Numbered from the stretch's first letter, positions 14,226 through 23,933 are shown. The stretch is 64,000 nucleotides of DNA from Aldehydirespirator sp965221215 (GCA_965221215.1 OZ244872.1:62001-126000), one strand, 5' to 3'. The notes: generated from the letters alone by a model not told the origin. Made by a program: numbers and translations.

Positions 14226-16031
14226 ATGGTGGTCGTGCCCGACAGCGCCGCCGCGGCCGAAGCCGACCAAGCCGGGCTCTTGCTTGACCGGGCCGGGCTG
14301 GCCGAACGGGCCGACGTTCCCGCCTTCGTCGTCGACCTGGTGATAGACGCCGGCGTGCTGGTGCCGACGAGCAATGGCGCCGGGGACGAGCGCTTCGGCG
14401 CCGACGATGTCGAGTTGCTGGCCGCGGCCCGCACTCTGGTGGGCGAGGGCGTTGCGGTGGAGGAGCTGGCTGCGCTGGCCATGCGCCACGTCGCCAACGT
14501 CGAGAACCTGATCGACGACGCCATCGACCTGCTCAAACGCCACGTCAAGCGGGACAGCCCCGATCAGGCCTCGCTGGTCGCCAGCGTGAACCGGCTCGTG
14601 CCGGTGGCCACCAAGCTCGTGATGGGCCACTTCGAGAAGACCCTGTGGGCTCGGGCCATGGCCCGGGTCGGCAACGCCCCCGACAGCGCAGCCGGTGCCA
14701 TAGTCGTCCGGACACGGCGCCTCGACCGGCGCGTCGACCCGCTGGCGGTGTATGCCTCGGCCACCGCCGACCGTCGGCGCAGCGTGTGGCTGCGACCCGA
14801 TCAGGATGCGGGCCTGGCCGCCATCGGGGAGGTGGAGGTCATCGAGCCGACCGGTGCCGACCGGTTCTCGGCCGCGTCGGCGGCTCGGGCCGTGCTGGCA
14901 GCCCGGATCCGGTGCGACGGTCCGGCCCCGGTGCTGGTGGGCGGGTTCTCATTCACCGCCGCCGACCGCGACTCGCGGCCGTCGGGCGAGGCCCTGTCGT
15001 GGCGAGAGTTCGGGGACTGCCGGATGGTTCTGCCCGAGCTGACCGTGATCGACCGGCCAGACGGCACCTGGGTGCTGGCCGCCGCCCGGGTCGGGCCCGA
15101 GGGCGACGAAGCGGCCGCCGAGGCTGCGCTACAGCGGCGGCTGGCCGGCTTCGAGGAGGCTCCACTGCCGGCCGCTGCCGACCCGACCAGAGCGGCTGCG
15201 AATTCTGTGGAGTGCGGCCGTGACAACCGTTACGAGGCTCTAGTGGCCGAAGCCGTCGCCGCCATCGACCGGGGCGCCTTCGAGAAGGTGGTGCTGGCCC
15301 GCACGCTGACGCTCGATCGGGGGCTCGGCGCGGTGGAGGTCCTCGACCGGCTCCGACGCCGCAACCCGGCCTGCGCCACCTTCGCCTTCTCGGCTGGCGA
15401 CACCACCTTCCTGGGCGCCACGCCCGAGGAGTTGGTCACCCTCGAAGGCTCGCGGCTGCACGCCACCGCGCTGGCCGGAACCGCCCCTAGGGGCGACACC
15501 GCCGAAGCGGACGAGCGTCTCGCCGCCGCATTGTTGGCCTCGGCCAAGAACCGGTCCGAGCACCGTTTCGTGGTGGACGGCATCACCAAGGCGCTCACCG
15601 GCCTCGGTCTGGTCGACCCCGCACCGGCCGAGCCGGGACTGATGCGCCTGAGCCGCGTGCAGCACCTGCGCACGCCCATCACCGCCGAGGTGCAGCGCCG
15701 CCGCACCGCAGCGCGCGACATGGACGTGCTGCGGGCCGCGGGCGTGCTGCATCCCACCGCCGCGGTCGGCGGCGCGCCCACCGGCGCCGCCCTGGAACAC
15801 ATTGCCCGCTGCGAGGACTTCGACCGGGGCTGGTATGCCGCCCCGGTGGGGTGGTGCGACCTCGACGGCAACGGCGAGATGGGCGTCGCGCTGCGCTGCG
15901 CGCTGACCGCCCCCCACGGAACCCGCCTCTTCGCCGGGGCCGGGGTGGTGGCCGACTCCGTGCCCGCAGAGGAACTGGAGGAGACCGCCCACAAGCTCCG
16001 AGCCCTGCTCGACATCATCGACGAACCCTGA
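14226..16031 (+). CDS. menF: Isochorismate synthase with an N-terminal MerR-like domain
   Basis: The C-terminal 430 residues are a chorismate-utilising enzyme that converts chorismate to isochorismate, the first step of menaquinone synthesis. FEKVVLART holds the catalytic Lys, and LGATPEEL, ALAGTAPRG, LHPTAAVGGAPTG and WCDLDGNGEM are the usual binding motifs. The first 150 residues are not part of that family: LAERADVPAFVVDLVIDAGV followed by FGADDVELLAAARTLV resembles a MerR-type winged helix and its helical extension. The frame is continuous, so this is a real fusion unless an internal start such as ATG 14658 is used. It heads the operon menF-menD-menH-menC; menD starts 25 bases downstream. 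Confidence 0.9.
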   Translation: MVVVPDSAAAAEADQAGLLLDRAGLAERADVPAFVVDLVIDAGVLVPTSNGAGDERFGADDVELLAAARTLVGEGVAVEELAALAMRHVANVENLIDDAIDLLKRHVKRDSPDQASLVASVNRLVPVATKLVMGHFEKTLWARAMARVGNAPDSAAGAIVVRTRRLDRRVDPLAVYASATADRRRSVWLRPDQDAGLAAIGEVEVIEPTGADRFSAASAARAVLAARIRCDGPAPVLVGGFSFTAADRDSRPSGEALSWREFGDCRMVLPELTVIDRPDGTWVLAAARVGPEGDEAAAEAALQRRLAGFEEAPLPAAADPTRAAANSVECGRDNRYEALVAEAVAAIDRGAFEKVVLARTLTLDRGLGAVEVLDRLRRRNPACATFAFSAGDTTFLGATPEELVTLEGSRLHATALAGTAPRGDTAEADERLAAALLASAKNRSEHRFVVDGITKALTGLGLVDPAPAEPGLMRLSRVQHLRTPITAEVQRRRTAARDMDVLRAAGVLHPTAAVGGAPTGAALEHIARCEDFDRGWYAAPVGWCDLDGNGEMGVALRCALTAPHGTRLFAGAGVVADSVPAEELEETAHKLRALLDIIDEP

Positions 16032-16056
16032 TGACCGGGGCCGGTTCGAGCCGATC

Positions 16057-17979
16057 ATGACCGAGGCCGTCTACCGCACCGTGGCGGCCTTCGCAGCCCG
16101 GCTGGCTGCTCTCGGTGTGACCGACGCGGTGATCAGCCCCGGATCGCGCTCCACCCCGCTCACGCTGTGCTTCGACGCCCAGCCGCAGATCCGCGCCTGG
16201 ATCCAGCTCGACGAGCGGTCCGCAGGCTTCTTCGCTCTCGGCCTGGGCCGAGCCTCGGGCCGTCCCGCGGTGCTGGTGTGCACCTCCGGCACCGCGGCCG
16301 CCAACTACCTCCCCGCAGTGGTGGAGGCCTCCTATGCGGGCATTCCGATGATCGTTTGCACCGCCGACCGCCCCCCGGAGCTGCGGGGCTGGGGCTCGCC
16401 CCAGACCATCGACCAGGTGGGCCTGTACGGGACCGCGGTGCGCTGGAGCATCGACCTGCCGGTGCCCGACGAGGCCGGCTCTGGCACGGCTGTGGGATGG
16501 GCCGAGGAGGCGCTGGCGTCGGCTGCGGGTCGCGACCCCGGACCGGTGCATCTCAACTGGCCCTTCCGCGAGCCGCTGGAGCCGATGTCAGCCGTTCCGG
16601 CTCAACCGCAAGAGCCAGAGCGCCGGGCACCGGCGCCGGGACCCGGGCCACTGCGTCGCGATCCGGTGTCGGATGCTTCGTCGTCGACTGATCGTCAAGC
16701 CGAACCATGTGAACGTCGAGGGCGTGGTGACCCCGACGACGACGGGGACCCGTCGGCGCTGGCCGGGATCGTGGCCGAGTGCGAGCGGGGTGTGGTGGTG
16801 GCCGGGCCGTGGCCGGGCGGGGGACTCGACCGGGAGCGGAGCTGGGCCGCCGCGGCGAAGCGGTTCGCGGCCTGGGCCGGCTGGCCCCTGCTGGGCGAGC
16901 CTGTCTCCCATGTGCGGGCCGCCTCCGACGAGGGCAGCGACAGGCGATGGCCACCGCGGGTGATCGCCACCGCCGACCACCTGCTGGCCGACGAGGCTCT
17001 CGGTGATGCGCTGCGGCCCGATGCCGCCGTGCTGTTCGGGCGCACCGCCACCACCAAACCGGTCCGGCTCTGGCTGGAGCGCACCCGCCCTCGCCATGTG
17101 GTGCTGGTCGACCCCGAGGACCGCGGCGACCGAGCCGTGTTCCGGCTCACCGGCCGGGTTCGAGCGACCGTGGAGGCGCTTGGGTCGTTCGTGGACGATG
17201 CCGAACTGCATCCGTTGGGCCCTGATCCCGGGGCCGGAGAGTCGGCGGCGCTCCCATCCCCCGACCGGCTGTCGTCTGGAGGCTGGCTGGACACCTGGAG
17301 CAGGCTTGACGCCGCGGCTCGCAGGGCTGTCGGCGAGGTAATTGACGACACGCCGCTGCTGTCGGCCCGAACGGCCCGGGCGCTGGTCGATGCCCTGCCG
17401 GCGGATGCGGTGCTGGTGGCGGCCAACTCGCTGCCGGTGCGCGATCTCGACGCCTTTGTGTTCGACACCGGGTCGGTCGTCTGCTGTGCCAACCGGGGCG
17501 CGGCCGGAATCGACGGCACCACCTCTACTGCGCTGGGCATCGCCGCCGCCGATCCCTCCAGGGTCGTGGCCCTCTACACCGGGGACCTAGCCCTGCTGCA
17601 CGACCTGGGCGGCCTGACCGCCGCGGCCCGTCTCGGGCTGCACCTGACCGCGGTGTGCGTGGACAACGACGGCGGCGAGATCTTCGCGCTGCTGCCGGTG
17701 GTCGACCGCATACCGCACCAGGACTTCGAACGGCTGTTCCGCACCCCGCACGGCGTTGACTTGCGCGGTCTCGACGGATTCGCCGGCATCCGGGCGGCCC
17801 GCGTGTCCACCGCCGCAGAGTTGGGCGACGCGGTGAGCGCCGCAGCCGCGACGCGAGCACCCGGCATCGATCTCTTGGTCGTTGAGATCGACCGCGACCA
17901 CGATGTGGCCCAGCGACGGGCCCTAAGCGCCGCGGCCCAGCAGGCCGCCCACAAGGTGCTGGCCTCCCGTGGCCGCTGA
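16057..17979 (+). CDS. menD: SEPHCHC synthase (menaquinone biosynthesis MenD)
   Basis: This 640-residue thiamine-diphosphate enzyme joins isochorismate to the succinic semialdehyde unit derived from 2-oxoglutarate. SPGSRSTPL (28-36) and DERSAGFFALG with catalytic Glu53 are diagnostic, and TSGTAAANYLPAV follows. The C-terminal cofactor domain has GIDGTTSTALGIA and DNDGGEIFALLP. An unusual charged, proline-rich stretch of about 45 residues (about 187-232) links the first two domains, and makes the protein longer than typical MenD. It is the second gene of the men operon. Confidence 0.95.
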   Translation: MTEAVYRTVAAFAARLAALGVTDAVISPGSRSTPLTLCFDAQPQIRAWIQLDERSAGFFALGLGRASGRPAVLVCTSGTAAANYLPAVVEASYAGIPMIVCTADRPPELRGWGSPQTIDQVGLYGTAVRWSIDLPVPDEAGSGTAVGWAEEALASAAGRDPGPVHLNWPFREPLEPMSAVPAQPQEPERRAPAPGPGPLRRDPVSDASSSTDRQAEPCERRGRGDPDDDGDPSALAGIVAECERGVVVAGPWPGGGLDRERSWAAAAKRFAAWAGWPLLGEPVSHVRAASDEGSDRRWPPRVIATADHLLADEALGDALRPDAAVLFGRTATTKPVRLWLERTRPRHVVLVDPEDRGDRAVFRLTGRVRATVEALGSFVDDAELHPLGPDPGAGESAALPSPDRLSSGGWLDTWSRLDAAARRAVGEVIDDTPLLSARTARALVDALPADAVLVAANSLPVRDLDAFVFDTGSVVCCANRGAAGIDGTTSTALGIAAADPSRVVALYTGDLALLHDLGGLTAAARLGLHLTAVCVDNDGGEIFALLPVVDRIPHQDFERLFRTPHGVDLRGLDGFAGIRAARVSTAAELGDAVSAAAATRAPGIDLLVVEIDRDHDVAQRRALSAAAQQAAHKVLASRGR

Positions 17980-18007
17980 GCCCGGCGGGTGCGGCGGTAC
18001 GCCCATG

Positions 18008-18039
18008 GAACTGGATGTTGCGACCAGTGCAACCAGTTC
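18008..18039. repeat. Inverted repeat between menD and menH
   Basis: GAACTGG (18008-18014) and CCAGTTC (18033-18039) pair perfectly, and inner TTGC and GCAA extend the stem with small bulges. It lies in the 102-bp gap between menD and menH, the only sizeable gap in the operon, and could be an attenuating hairpin or a processing site. Confidence 0.4.
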
Positions 18040-18081
18040 GCGAAGAGGTGCGATGCTGCGTCTTCGGCCCGGTGAGCTGGC

Positions 18082-18963
18082 ATGACAGCGCTGCGGCGCG
18101 GCGGACCAGCACCGGTTGGGCGGACGCTGTCGGTCTGCGGCGTGGATATGGCCGTTTCCGAGAGAGGCCCGACCGCAGGGCCGCCCGTCATCGTGTTGCA
18201 CGGGTTCACGGGTTCGGCCTGGGCCATGGACCCTCTCACCGAGCGGCTCTTGACCCGGCTGTCGGCGAGGATCATCGTCCCGGACCTGGTCGGCCACGGC
18301 GAGTCCGCCGCACCCGACGATCTCGACCACTACCGGGTCGAGGCCATGGCGGGGCAGGTGGCCAGCCTCGCTGACGCTCTTGACTACGAGACATTCCATC
18401 TGATCGGCTATTCGATGGGGGGCCGGGTGGCGCTGAGGCTCGGATGCACGGCTGCGTCTCGGCTGCGCTCGCTGACCCTGATCGGTGCCTCCGCCGGCCT
18501 GGCCGATCCCGAGCAGCGCCGGCTGCGGATCGAGGCCGACGCGGCTCGCGCCCAGCGCATCCTCGCCGACCTCGAGGCTTTCGTCGACGAATGGGTGGCC
18601 GACCCCCTGTTCGCGGGACAGGCCGCGCTGGGCGAGGCCCATCTGCGAGCCGCCCGCGATCAGCGGCTGGCATCGAACCCTCAGGGCCTCGCCCGCAGCC
18701 TGATCGCCGCCGGAACCGGAGCCATGGAACCGCTGCACCACCGCCTCGGGAACTGCGAGACGCCCACCCGGCTGCTGGTCGGCGCCCACGACGCCAAGTT
18801 CTGCGCCATCGCCGACCAACTGTCGGCCGAGCTGCCCCAGGCCGGCGTTGCTCGCATCGAAGGTGCAGGGCACGCCGCCCATCTAGAACAGCCCGAGGCG
18901 ACTGCCGCGTCCATAGCGGAGTTCATCGCCGGGGCAGAAGCCGAGCGGCGGAGCGAGTCGTGA
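18082..18963 (+). CDS. menH: SHCHC synthase-like alpha/beta hydrolase (MenH)
   Basis: This 293-residue alpha/beta hydrolase has the oxyanion-hole motif LHGFTGS, the nucleophile elbow GYSMGGR (Ser at about 113) and the catalytic His in EGAGHAAHLEQP; Asp lies in VGAHDAKF. MenH removes pyruvate from SEPHCHC to make SHCHC. The family identity fits the neighbours menD and menC, since hydrolases in this position of a men operon are normally MenH. The stop overlaps the GTG start of menC. Confidence 0.88.
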   Translation: MTALRRGGPAPVGRTLSVCGVDMAVSERGPTAGPPVIVLHGFTGSAWAMDPLTERLLTRLSARIIVPDLVGHGESAAPDDLDHYRVEAMAGQVASLADALDYETFHLIGYSMGGRVALRLGCTAASRLRSLTLIGASAGLADPEQRRLRIEADAARAQRILADLEAFVDEWVADPLFAGQAALGEAHLRAARDQRLASNPQGLARSLIAAGTGAMEPLHHRLGNCETPTRLLVGAHDAKFCAIADQLSAELPQAGVARIEGAGHAAHLEQPEATAASIAEFIAGAEAERRSES

Positions 18964-20105
18964 GGCCCTTGGAGGGCGCGCTGCATCCCTTCCGGCTGGA
19001 GTTGAAGGCACCACTGGTTACGGGCAAGGTCTCGATGCGGTTTCGGGCTGGGTTCCTGGTGGCGCTGAGCGCGGACGGGATCACTGGCTGGGGCGAGGCC
19101 AGCCCGCTGCCGGGATGGTCACAAACCAGTCTGCTGGAGACTGAGGCCGCGCTGCGCAGCGCCATCCACGAACTCGAACGCAGCGCTGAGGACGCGCTGG
19201 ACTCGGTCCTGGCTGCAATGCACGACACGCCCCACGCGAGGGCCGGCATCGCCGGTGCCTGGGTCGATCTTCAAGCCCGTCGCGCCGAACGACCCCTGGC
19301 CGAGCATCTGTCGGCGGGCACAGGTTCTGCGGCTCCGCCCGCGATGCCTCAGCCGCCAGAGCACCTCTCGGCGGGCACGGACTCCGCGGTGGCGTGTGCG
19401 GTGGCGGTCAATGCGCTCCTAGCCGCACCGGAGCCGTCGGAGGTCGAGCGGGCCGCCAGGGATGCGGCAGCGGCCGGCTTCAAGGCGGTCAAGCTCAAGG
19501 TCGCCGCCCTCAAGCCGGAGGCCGACACCGCCCGGATCCGAGCCGCCCGCGCTGGGCTGGGCCCATCGGCCGAACTGCGTCTCGACGCCAACGGCGCCTG
19601 GGACGAGGCCACTGCCCTCGACGTGCTGGGCCGAGTCCACGACTGCAAGATCGCCTACTGCGAGGAGCCGGTGCCGGGGATCGACGCCATCGCGGCCGTG
19701 GGTCGGCGCAGCCCGGTAGCGGTGGCAGCCGACGAGTCGATCCGCAGCGAGTCCGACGCGGCGCGGGCCCTCAACGCCGGCATCGGGACTCTGATCGTCA
19801 AGCCCCAGGCTCTGGGCGGCCCCGACGTGGCCATGTTCATCGCCGATCGAGCACACCGGGCCGGCGCGTCGGTGACGGTGACCTCATTCCTCGACTCGGC
19901 GGTAGGGCTGGCCCACGCCCTGCACGTCGCCGCGGCCGCGGACTCCTCCGGCGGCCGCCGTGCCCACGGGCTGGCCACCGCGGGCCTGCTCGCAGACGAT
20001 GTGGCCGACCCACCCCCGATTGTCAGGGGCGCAATGCGGCCGTCCAGCTCGCCGGGCATCGGGGTGGTGCCGACGATGTGGGTTGCGCCAACCGCCGGCG
20101 GGTAG
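18960..20105 (+). CDS. menC: o-Succinylbenzoate synthase (MenC)
   Basis: This 381-residue enolase-superfamily enzyme dehydrates SHCHC to o-succinylbenzoate. KLK (178-180) supplies the catalytic Lys pair, Asp209, Glu236 and Asp258 are the metal ligands, and Lys281 in IVKPQALGG is the opposite Lys. The GTG start overlaps the menH stop (GTGA); open frame upstream is antisense-free but lies inside menH in another frame. Residues 114-124 and 133-143 are near-identical (AEHLSAGTGSA and PEHLSAGTDSA), an internal duplication that adds about 19 residues before the barrel. Confidence 0.93.
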   Translation: MRPLEGALHPFRLELKAPLVTGKVSMRFRAGFLVALSADGITGWGEASPLPGWSQTSLLETEAALRSAIHELERSAEDALDSVLAAMHDTPHARAGIAGAWVDLQARRAERPLAEHLSAGTGSAAPPAMPQPPEHLSAGTDSAVACAVAVNALLAAPEPSEVERAARDAAAAGFKAVKLKVAALKPEADTARIRAARAGLGPSAELRLDANGAWDEATALDVLGRVHDCKIAYCEEPVPGIDAIAAVGRRSPVAVAADESIRSESDAARALNAGIGTLIVKPQALGGPDVAMFIADRAHRAGASVTVTSFLDSAVGLAHALHVAAAADSSGGRRAHGLATAGLLADDVADPPPIVRGAMRPSSSPGIGVVPTMWVAPTAGG

Positions 20106-20136
20106 ACCGCCCCGACGCCCCCGGTAACCTCCGGCC

Positions 20137-20970
20137 GTGTTCACGCTGGTGGTGATGGCGGCCGGCATCGGTCGGCGTTTCGGCGGCGACAAGCAACTCG
20201 TCGAGGTCGGACCCGACGGCGAGACGTTCCTCGACTACGCCGTCTCCGCAGCCGCCCGAGCGGGCGCATCGAGGGTGGTGCTGGTGGTGCGCTCCGAGAT
20301 CGAGTCGGCGGTGCGCGGCCATGTCGAGTCCCTCCACCGCGACCGCCTGGCGTTCTCGTATGTCTGCCAGGATCGCCACGGCCCGGCCCGGGCCAAGCCG
20401 TGGGGCACCGCCCACGCCGTGCTGGCGGCCGAGTCCGAGGTGTCCGGCCCGTTCGTGGTGTGCAACGCCGACGACTACTACGGCCCCGCCGCGATGTCGG
20501 CGCTCGCCTCCGCCGCGGTCAGCCTCGACGACGCCGAGGCCTGCCTCTGCGGCTACCGCCTCGGGCAGACCCTGTCGGCGACGGGCACGGTCAGCCGGGG
20601 AGTCTGCGAGGTGTCCGGCGAGCGCCTCCGAAGCATCGTCGAGCACCACGGGGTGGCCCGAAATGCCGACGGCACGATCACCGCAGCCGAGCCCGCGGCC
20701 GAGCTCAGCGAGGAGACCACCGTCTCCATGAACCTGTGGGCCTTCCCGCGGGCCGCGTTCGACTGGATCGGTGAGAGCTTCGAGCGTTTCCTGACCGACT
20801 GCGGCGCCCACGCCGACGCAGAGTGCCTGCTGCCCGCGGTGGTGGCCGACCAGATGGCCCGAGGGGCGCTGTCGGTGAGGATGGTGTCCACCGCCGAGGC
20901 CTGGATAGGGGTCACCAACCCCGACGATCTCGCCGCGGCCCGAGCGGCTCTGGCCGCCGCAGGCCGCTGA
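20137..20970 (+). CDS. Nucleotidyltransferase (NTP_transferase family)
   Basis: This 277-residue protein begins MAAGIGRRFGGDKQL, the nucleotide-binding signature of sugar-phosphate and related nucleotidyltransferases, and has the metal-binding segment VVCNADDYYG near residue 110. The substrate is not evident. It lies 31 bp after menC and 100 bp before the coxSLM-type genes. A role in molybdopterin cofactor maturation, as for MocA-type enzymes, is conceivable from the neighbours, but the sequence looks closer to sugar nucleotidyltransferases. The start is GTG. Confidence 0.75.
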   Translation: MFTLVVMAAGIGRRFGGDKQLVEVGPDGETFLDYAVSAAARAGASRVVLVVRSEIESAVRGHVESLHRDRLAFSYVCQDRHGPARAKPWGTAHAVLAAESEVSGPFVVCNADDYYGPAAMSALASAAVSLDDAEACLCGYRLGQTLSATGTVSRGVCEVSGERLRSIVEHHGVARNADGTITAAEPAAELSEETTVSMNLWAFPRAAFDWIGESFERFLTDCGAHADAECLLPAVVADQMARGALSVRMVSTAEAWIGVTNPDDLAAARAALAAAGR

Positions 20971-21070
20971 TCGTCCGCCAATTCAACAAGTCCGCCCGAC
21001 TCCCTAGACAGCGGCTTGAATCCGCGACAGGATGGGCGCCCCCAACCGGTCATCACACAGGGAGAAGCGC

Positions 21071-21541
21071 ATGTCAGCTGTGACCTTGACCGTCAACGGC
21101 GCCGAACGGAGCCTCGAAGTGGAGCCTCGCACCCTGCTGGTGCATGCGTTGCGCGACGAACTGAGGCTCACGGGCACGAACGTCGGCTGCGACTCCAGCA
21201 GCTGCGGGGCGTGCACAGTGCTGGTGGACGGCCAATCGGCCAAGTCCTGCACCATGTTCGCGGTGCAGGCCGACGGTGCCGACATCACCACCATCGAGGG
21301 CGTCGCCGACGCCGACGGGACGCTGCACCCGATGCAGCAGGCCTTCCACGAGCACCACGCCCTGCAGTGCGGCTACTGCACGCCGGGCATGGTGATGGCC
21401 GCCATCTCGCTGGTGGAGGAGTATCCCGGCCTCGACGAGCACGGCGTGCGCCACGGCCTTGAGGGCAACCTCTGCCGCTGCACCGGCTACCAGAACATCG
21501 TCGACGCCGTGCTGGCCGCGGCCGGCTCGGGAGGCGACTGA
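21071..21541 (+). CDS. coxS: Molybdenum hydroxylase small subunit, [2Fe-2S] (CoxS type)
   Basis: This 156-residue iron-sulfur subunit carries the plant-type ferredoxin cluster motif GCDSSSCGACTVLVDG and the second cluster motif CGYCTPGM with CRCTG. It passes electrons from the molybdenum centre in the large subunit to FAD in the medium subunit. The ATG at 21071 follows GGAGAA ten bases upstream; the open frame further upstream lacks support. The large subunit starts one base after the stop. Gene order small-large-medium is typical of form II enzymes. Confidence 0.93.
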   Translation: MSAVTLTVNGAERSLEVEPRTLLVHALRDELRLTGTNVGCDSSSCGACTVLVDGQSAKSCTMFAVQADGADITTIEGVADADGTLHPMQQAFHEHHALQCGYCTPGMVMAAISLVEEYPGLDEHGVRHGLEGNLCRCTGYQNIVDAVLAAAGSGGD

Positions 21542-21542
21542 C

Positions 21543-23933
21543 ATGACCATCACCGAAGACGCCCCCGCCGGCCACATCGGCGCCCGCCGGCTCCGCAAGG
21601 AGGATCCGGCCCTGCTCACCGGCGAGGCCAAGTTCATCGACGACCTCGCCCTGCCCGGCGCCATCTGGGTGGGCGTGGTCCGCTCCACCGAGGCCCACGC
21701 CAACATCGTCGGCATCGACGGCTCGGCCGCGCTCGCCATCGACGGCGTGAACGAGGTGCTCTCCGGCGAGGACCTGGCCCCGCTGTGGGGCGAGGGCGCC
21801 CTGCCGTGCGCTTGGCCGGTCACCGGCGACATGAAGACCCCGACCCACCTGCCTGTGGCCCGCAGCACCGCCAAATACGTCGGCGACGCGGTGGCGGTGG
21901 TGCTGGCCGACTCCCGCTACGCGGCCGCCGACGGCGCCGCCGCGGTGGTGGTGGACTACGAGCCGCTGCCCGCGGTGGTCGAGATAGAGGACGCAGTGGC
22001 CGACGGCGCTCCGCTGGTCCACGCCGACCTCGACAGCAACGAGTGCTACACGTGGGGCCTCTGGGGCGACAACGCCGCCGCGGTGGACGCCGCCTTCGCC
22101 GAGGCTGCCCATGTGGTGAGCGAGCGCTATCTGCAGCAGCGTCTCATCCCCGCGCCGATGGAGCCCCGCGGCTGCGCGGCGGTGCCGTCGCCGGCTGGCG
22201 GCGAGCTCACGCTGTACTCCGCCACCCAGATCCCGCACATCCTCAAGGTGATGACCGCGGTCGTGCTCGGCATCCCCGAGAACAAGCTGCGGGTGGTGGC
22301 CCCGTCGGTGGGCGGCGGCTTCGGCTGCAAGCTCAACGTCTACGCCGAGGAGATTCTGTGCAGCGCTCTGGCCATGCAGCGGGGCGCCCCGGTGCGCTGG
22401 ACCGAGGGCCGGGCCGAGGCGGCGGTGTCCACCATCCAGGGCCGGGGCCAAGTGCAGCACATCGAGTTGGCCGCCGACGCCGACGGCAAGGTGCAGGCGG
22501 TGAGGGTGAAGCTGCTGGCCGACATGGGCGCCTACCTTCAGCTGGTCACGCCGGGCGTGCCGCTGCTGGGCGGGTTCCTGTACCACGGCTGCTACGACAT
22601 ACCCAACTACCTTTTCGAGTGCACCTCGGTGTTCACCAACCGCACCCCGACCGACGCCTACCGGGGCGCGGGCCGGCCCGAGGCCACCTACGCCATCGAG
22701 CGGGCCATGGACTCGCTGGCCGTGTCGGTGGGGGTGTCGCCCGAGGAGATCCGGGCCCGCAACTTCATCGCCGCTGATGCCTTCCCCTACGAGTCGTCCG
22801 CCGGCCTCGTGTTCGACAGCGGCGACTATCAGGCCGTGCTCGACAAGGCGGTGGCGCTGGCCGGCGTCGCCGGGCGGCGGGCCGAGTCGGCCCAGCGGCG
22901 GGCGGCGGGCTCGTCGAAGCGCATCGGCGTGGGCTTCTCCAGCTATGTGGAGATGTGCGGCCTGGCCCCCAGCCGGGTGCTGGCCTCGCTCGCCTACGGC
23001 GCGGGCGGCTGGGAGGCGGCCACGGTGCGGGTCTCGCCCACCTGCAAGGTGCAGGTGGTGACCGGCTCCACGCCGCACGGCCAGGGCCATGAGACGTGCT
23101 GGTCGATGATCGTGGCCGACAAGCTCGGCGTCGATCCCGACGATGTGGAGGTGTTGCATTCCGACACCGCGGTCAGCCCCACCGGGTTGGACACCTACGG
23201 GTCGCGGTCGCTGGCGGTCGGCGGCACGGCCGTCTACATGGCCACCGACAAGGTGATCGACAAGGCACGGACCATCGCCGCCCATCAGCTGGAGGCCAGC
23301 GAGGACGACCTGGAGTTCTCCGGCGGCGTGTTCCGGGTGCGGGGCACGCCCGAGGCCGAGGCCCCGCTGGCCGGGATCGCCTTCGCGGCTTTCACCGCCC
23401 ACGACCTGCCCGACGGCATGGAGCCCAATCTGGAGGCCCACGTCACCTACGACCCGCCCAACTTCACGTTCCCCAACGGCACCCACATCGCCGTCGTGGA
23501 GATCGACACCGATACCGGCAACGTGGACCTAATCGACTATGTGGCGGTGGACGACTGCGGCGTGCAGATCAACCCGCTGATAGTCGAGGGCCAGGTGCAC
23601 GGGGGCATCCTGCAGGGCGCGGCCCAGGCGCTGTACGAGGATGCCGTCTACAACTCCGACGGCCAGCTCGTGTCGGCCAACCTGGGCGACTACCTGGTGC
23701 CGTCGGCGGCGGAGGCGCCCCGCTATCGCCTCGACAGCCACGCCACGCCCAGCCCAACCAACCCGATGGGGGTCAAAGGCGTTGGGGAGGCCGGCACCAT
23801 CGCCGCCGCCCCCGCGGTGATCAACGCCGTGGTGGACGCGCTGCGCGACCTGGGCGTGACCGATGTGGACATGCCCGCCTCGCCCCAGACCGTCTGGAGA
23901 GCCATCGCCGATGCCCAAGGAGGTGCGTCGTGA
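21543..23933 (+). CDS. coxL: Molybdenum hydroxylase large subunit, form II CoxL-like
   Basis: This 796-residue subunit binds the molybdopterin cofactor. The active-site loop reads AYRGAGR (about residue 371), the signature of form II CoxL-like proteins, not the AYxCSFR of true CO dehydrogenase. The C-terminal MGVKGVGEAGTIAAAPAV segment contains the catalytic Glu region common to the xanthine dehydrogenase family. The substrate is therefore uncertain; CO oxidation by form II enzymes is not established. The ATG at 21543 is one base past the coxS stop. The stop overlaps the coxM start. Confidence 0.9.
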   Translation: MTITEDAPAGHIGARRLRKEDPALLTGEAKFIDDLALPGAIWVGVVRSTEAHANIVGIDGSAALAIDGVNEVLSGEDLAPLWGEGALPCAWPVTGDMKTPTHLPVARSTAKYVGDAVAVVLADSRYAAADGAAAVVVDYEPLPAVVEIEDAVADGAPLVHADLDSNECYTWGLWGDNAAAVDAAFAEAAHVVSERYLQQRLIPAPMEPRGCAAVPSPAGGELTLYSATQIPHILKVMTAVVLGIPENKLRVVAPSVGGGFGCKLNVYAEEILCSALAMQRGAPVRWTEGRAEAAVSTIQGRGQVQHIELAADADGKVQAVRVKLLADMGAYLQLVTPGVPLLGGFLYHGCYDIPNYLFECTSVFTNRTPTDAYRGAGRPEATYAIERAMDSLAVSVGVSPEEIRARNFIAADAFPYESSAGLVFDSGDYQAVLDKAVALAGVAGRRAESAQRRAAGSSKRIGVGFSSYVEMCGLAPSRVLASLAYGAGGWEAATVRVSPTCKVQVVTGSTPHGQGHETCWSMIVADKLGVDPDDVEVLHSDTAVSPTGLDTYGSRSLAVGGTAVYMATDKVIDKARTIAAHQLEASEDDLEFSGGVFRVRGTPEAEAPLAGIAFAAFTAHDLPDGMEPNLEAHVTYDPPNFTFPNGTHIAVVEIDTDTGNVDLIDYVAVDDCGVQINPLIVEGQVHGGILQGAAQALYEDAVYNSDGQLVSANLGDYLVPSAAEAPRYRLDSHATPSPTNPMGVKGVGEAGTIAAAPAVINAVVDALRDLGVTDVDMPASPQTVWRAIADAQGGAS

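Noticed and set aside
21285..23486. Open frame of 733 codons on the minus strand opposite coxL
   Set aside because: The plus strand has full molybdenum-hydroxylase motifs; the antisense product has biased composition and no fold signature.
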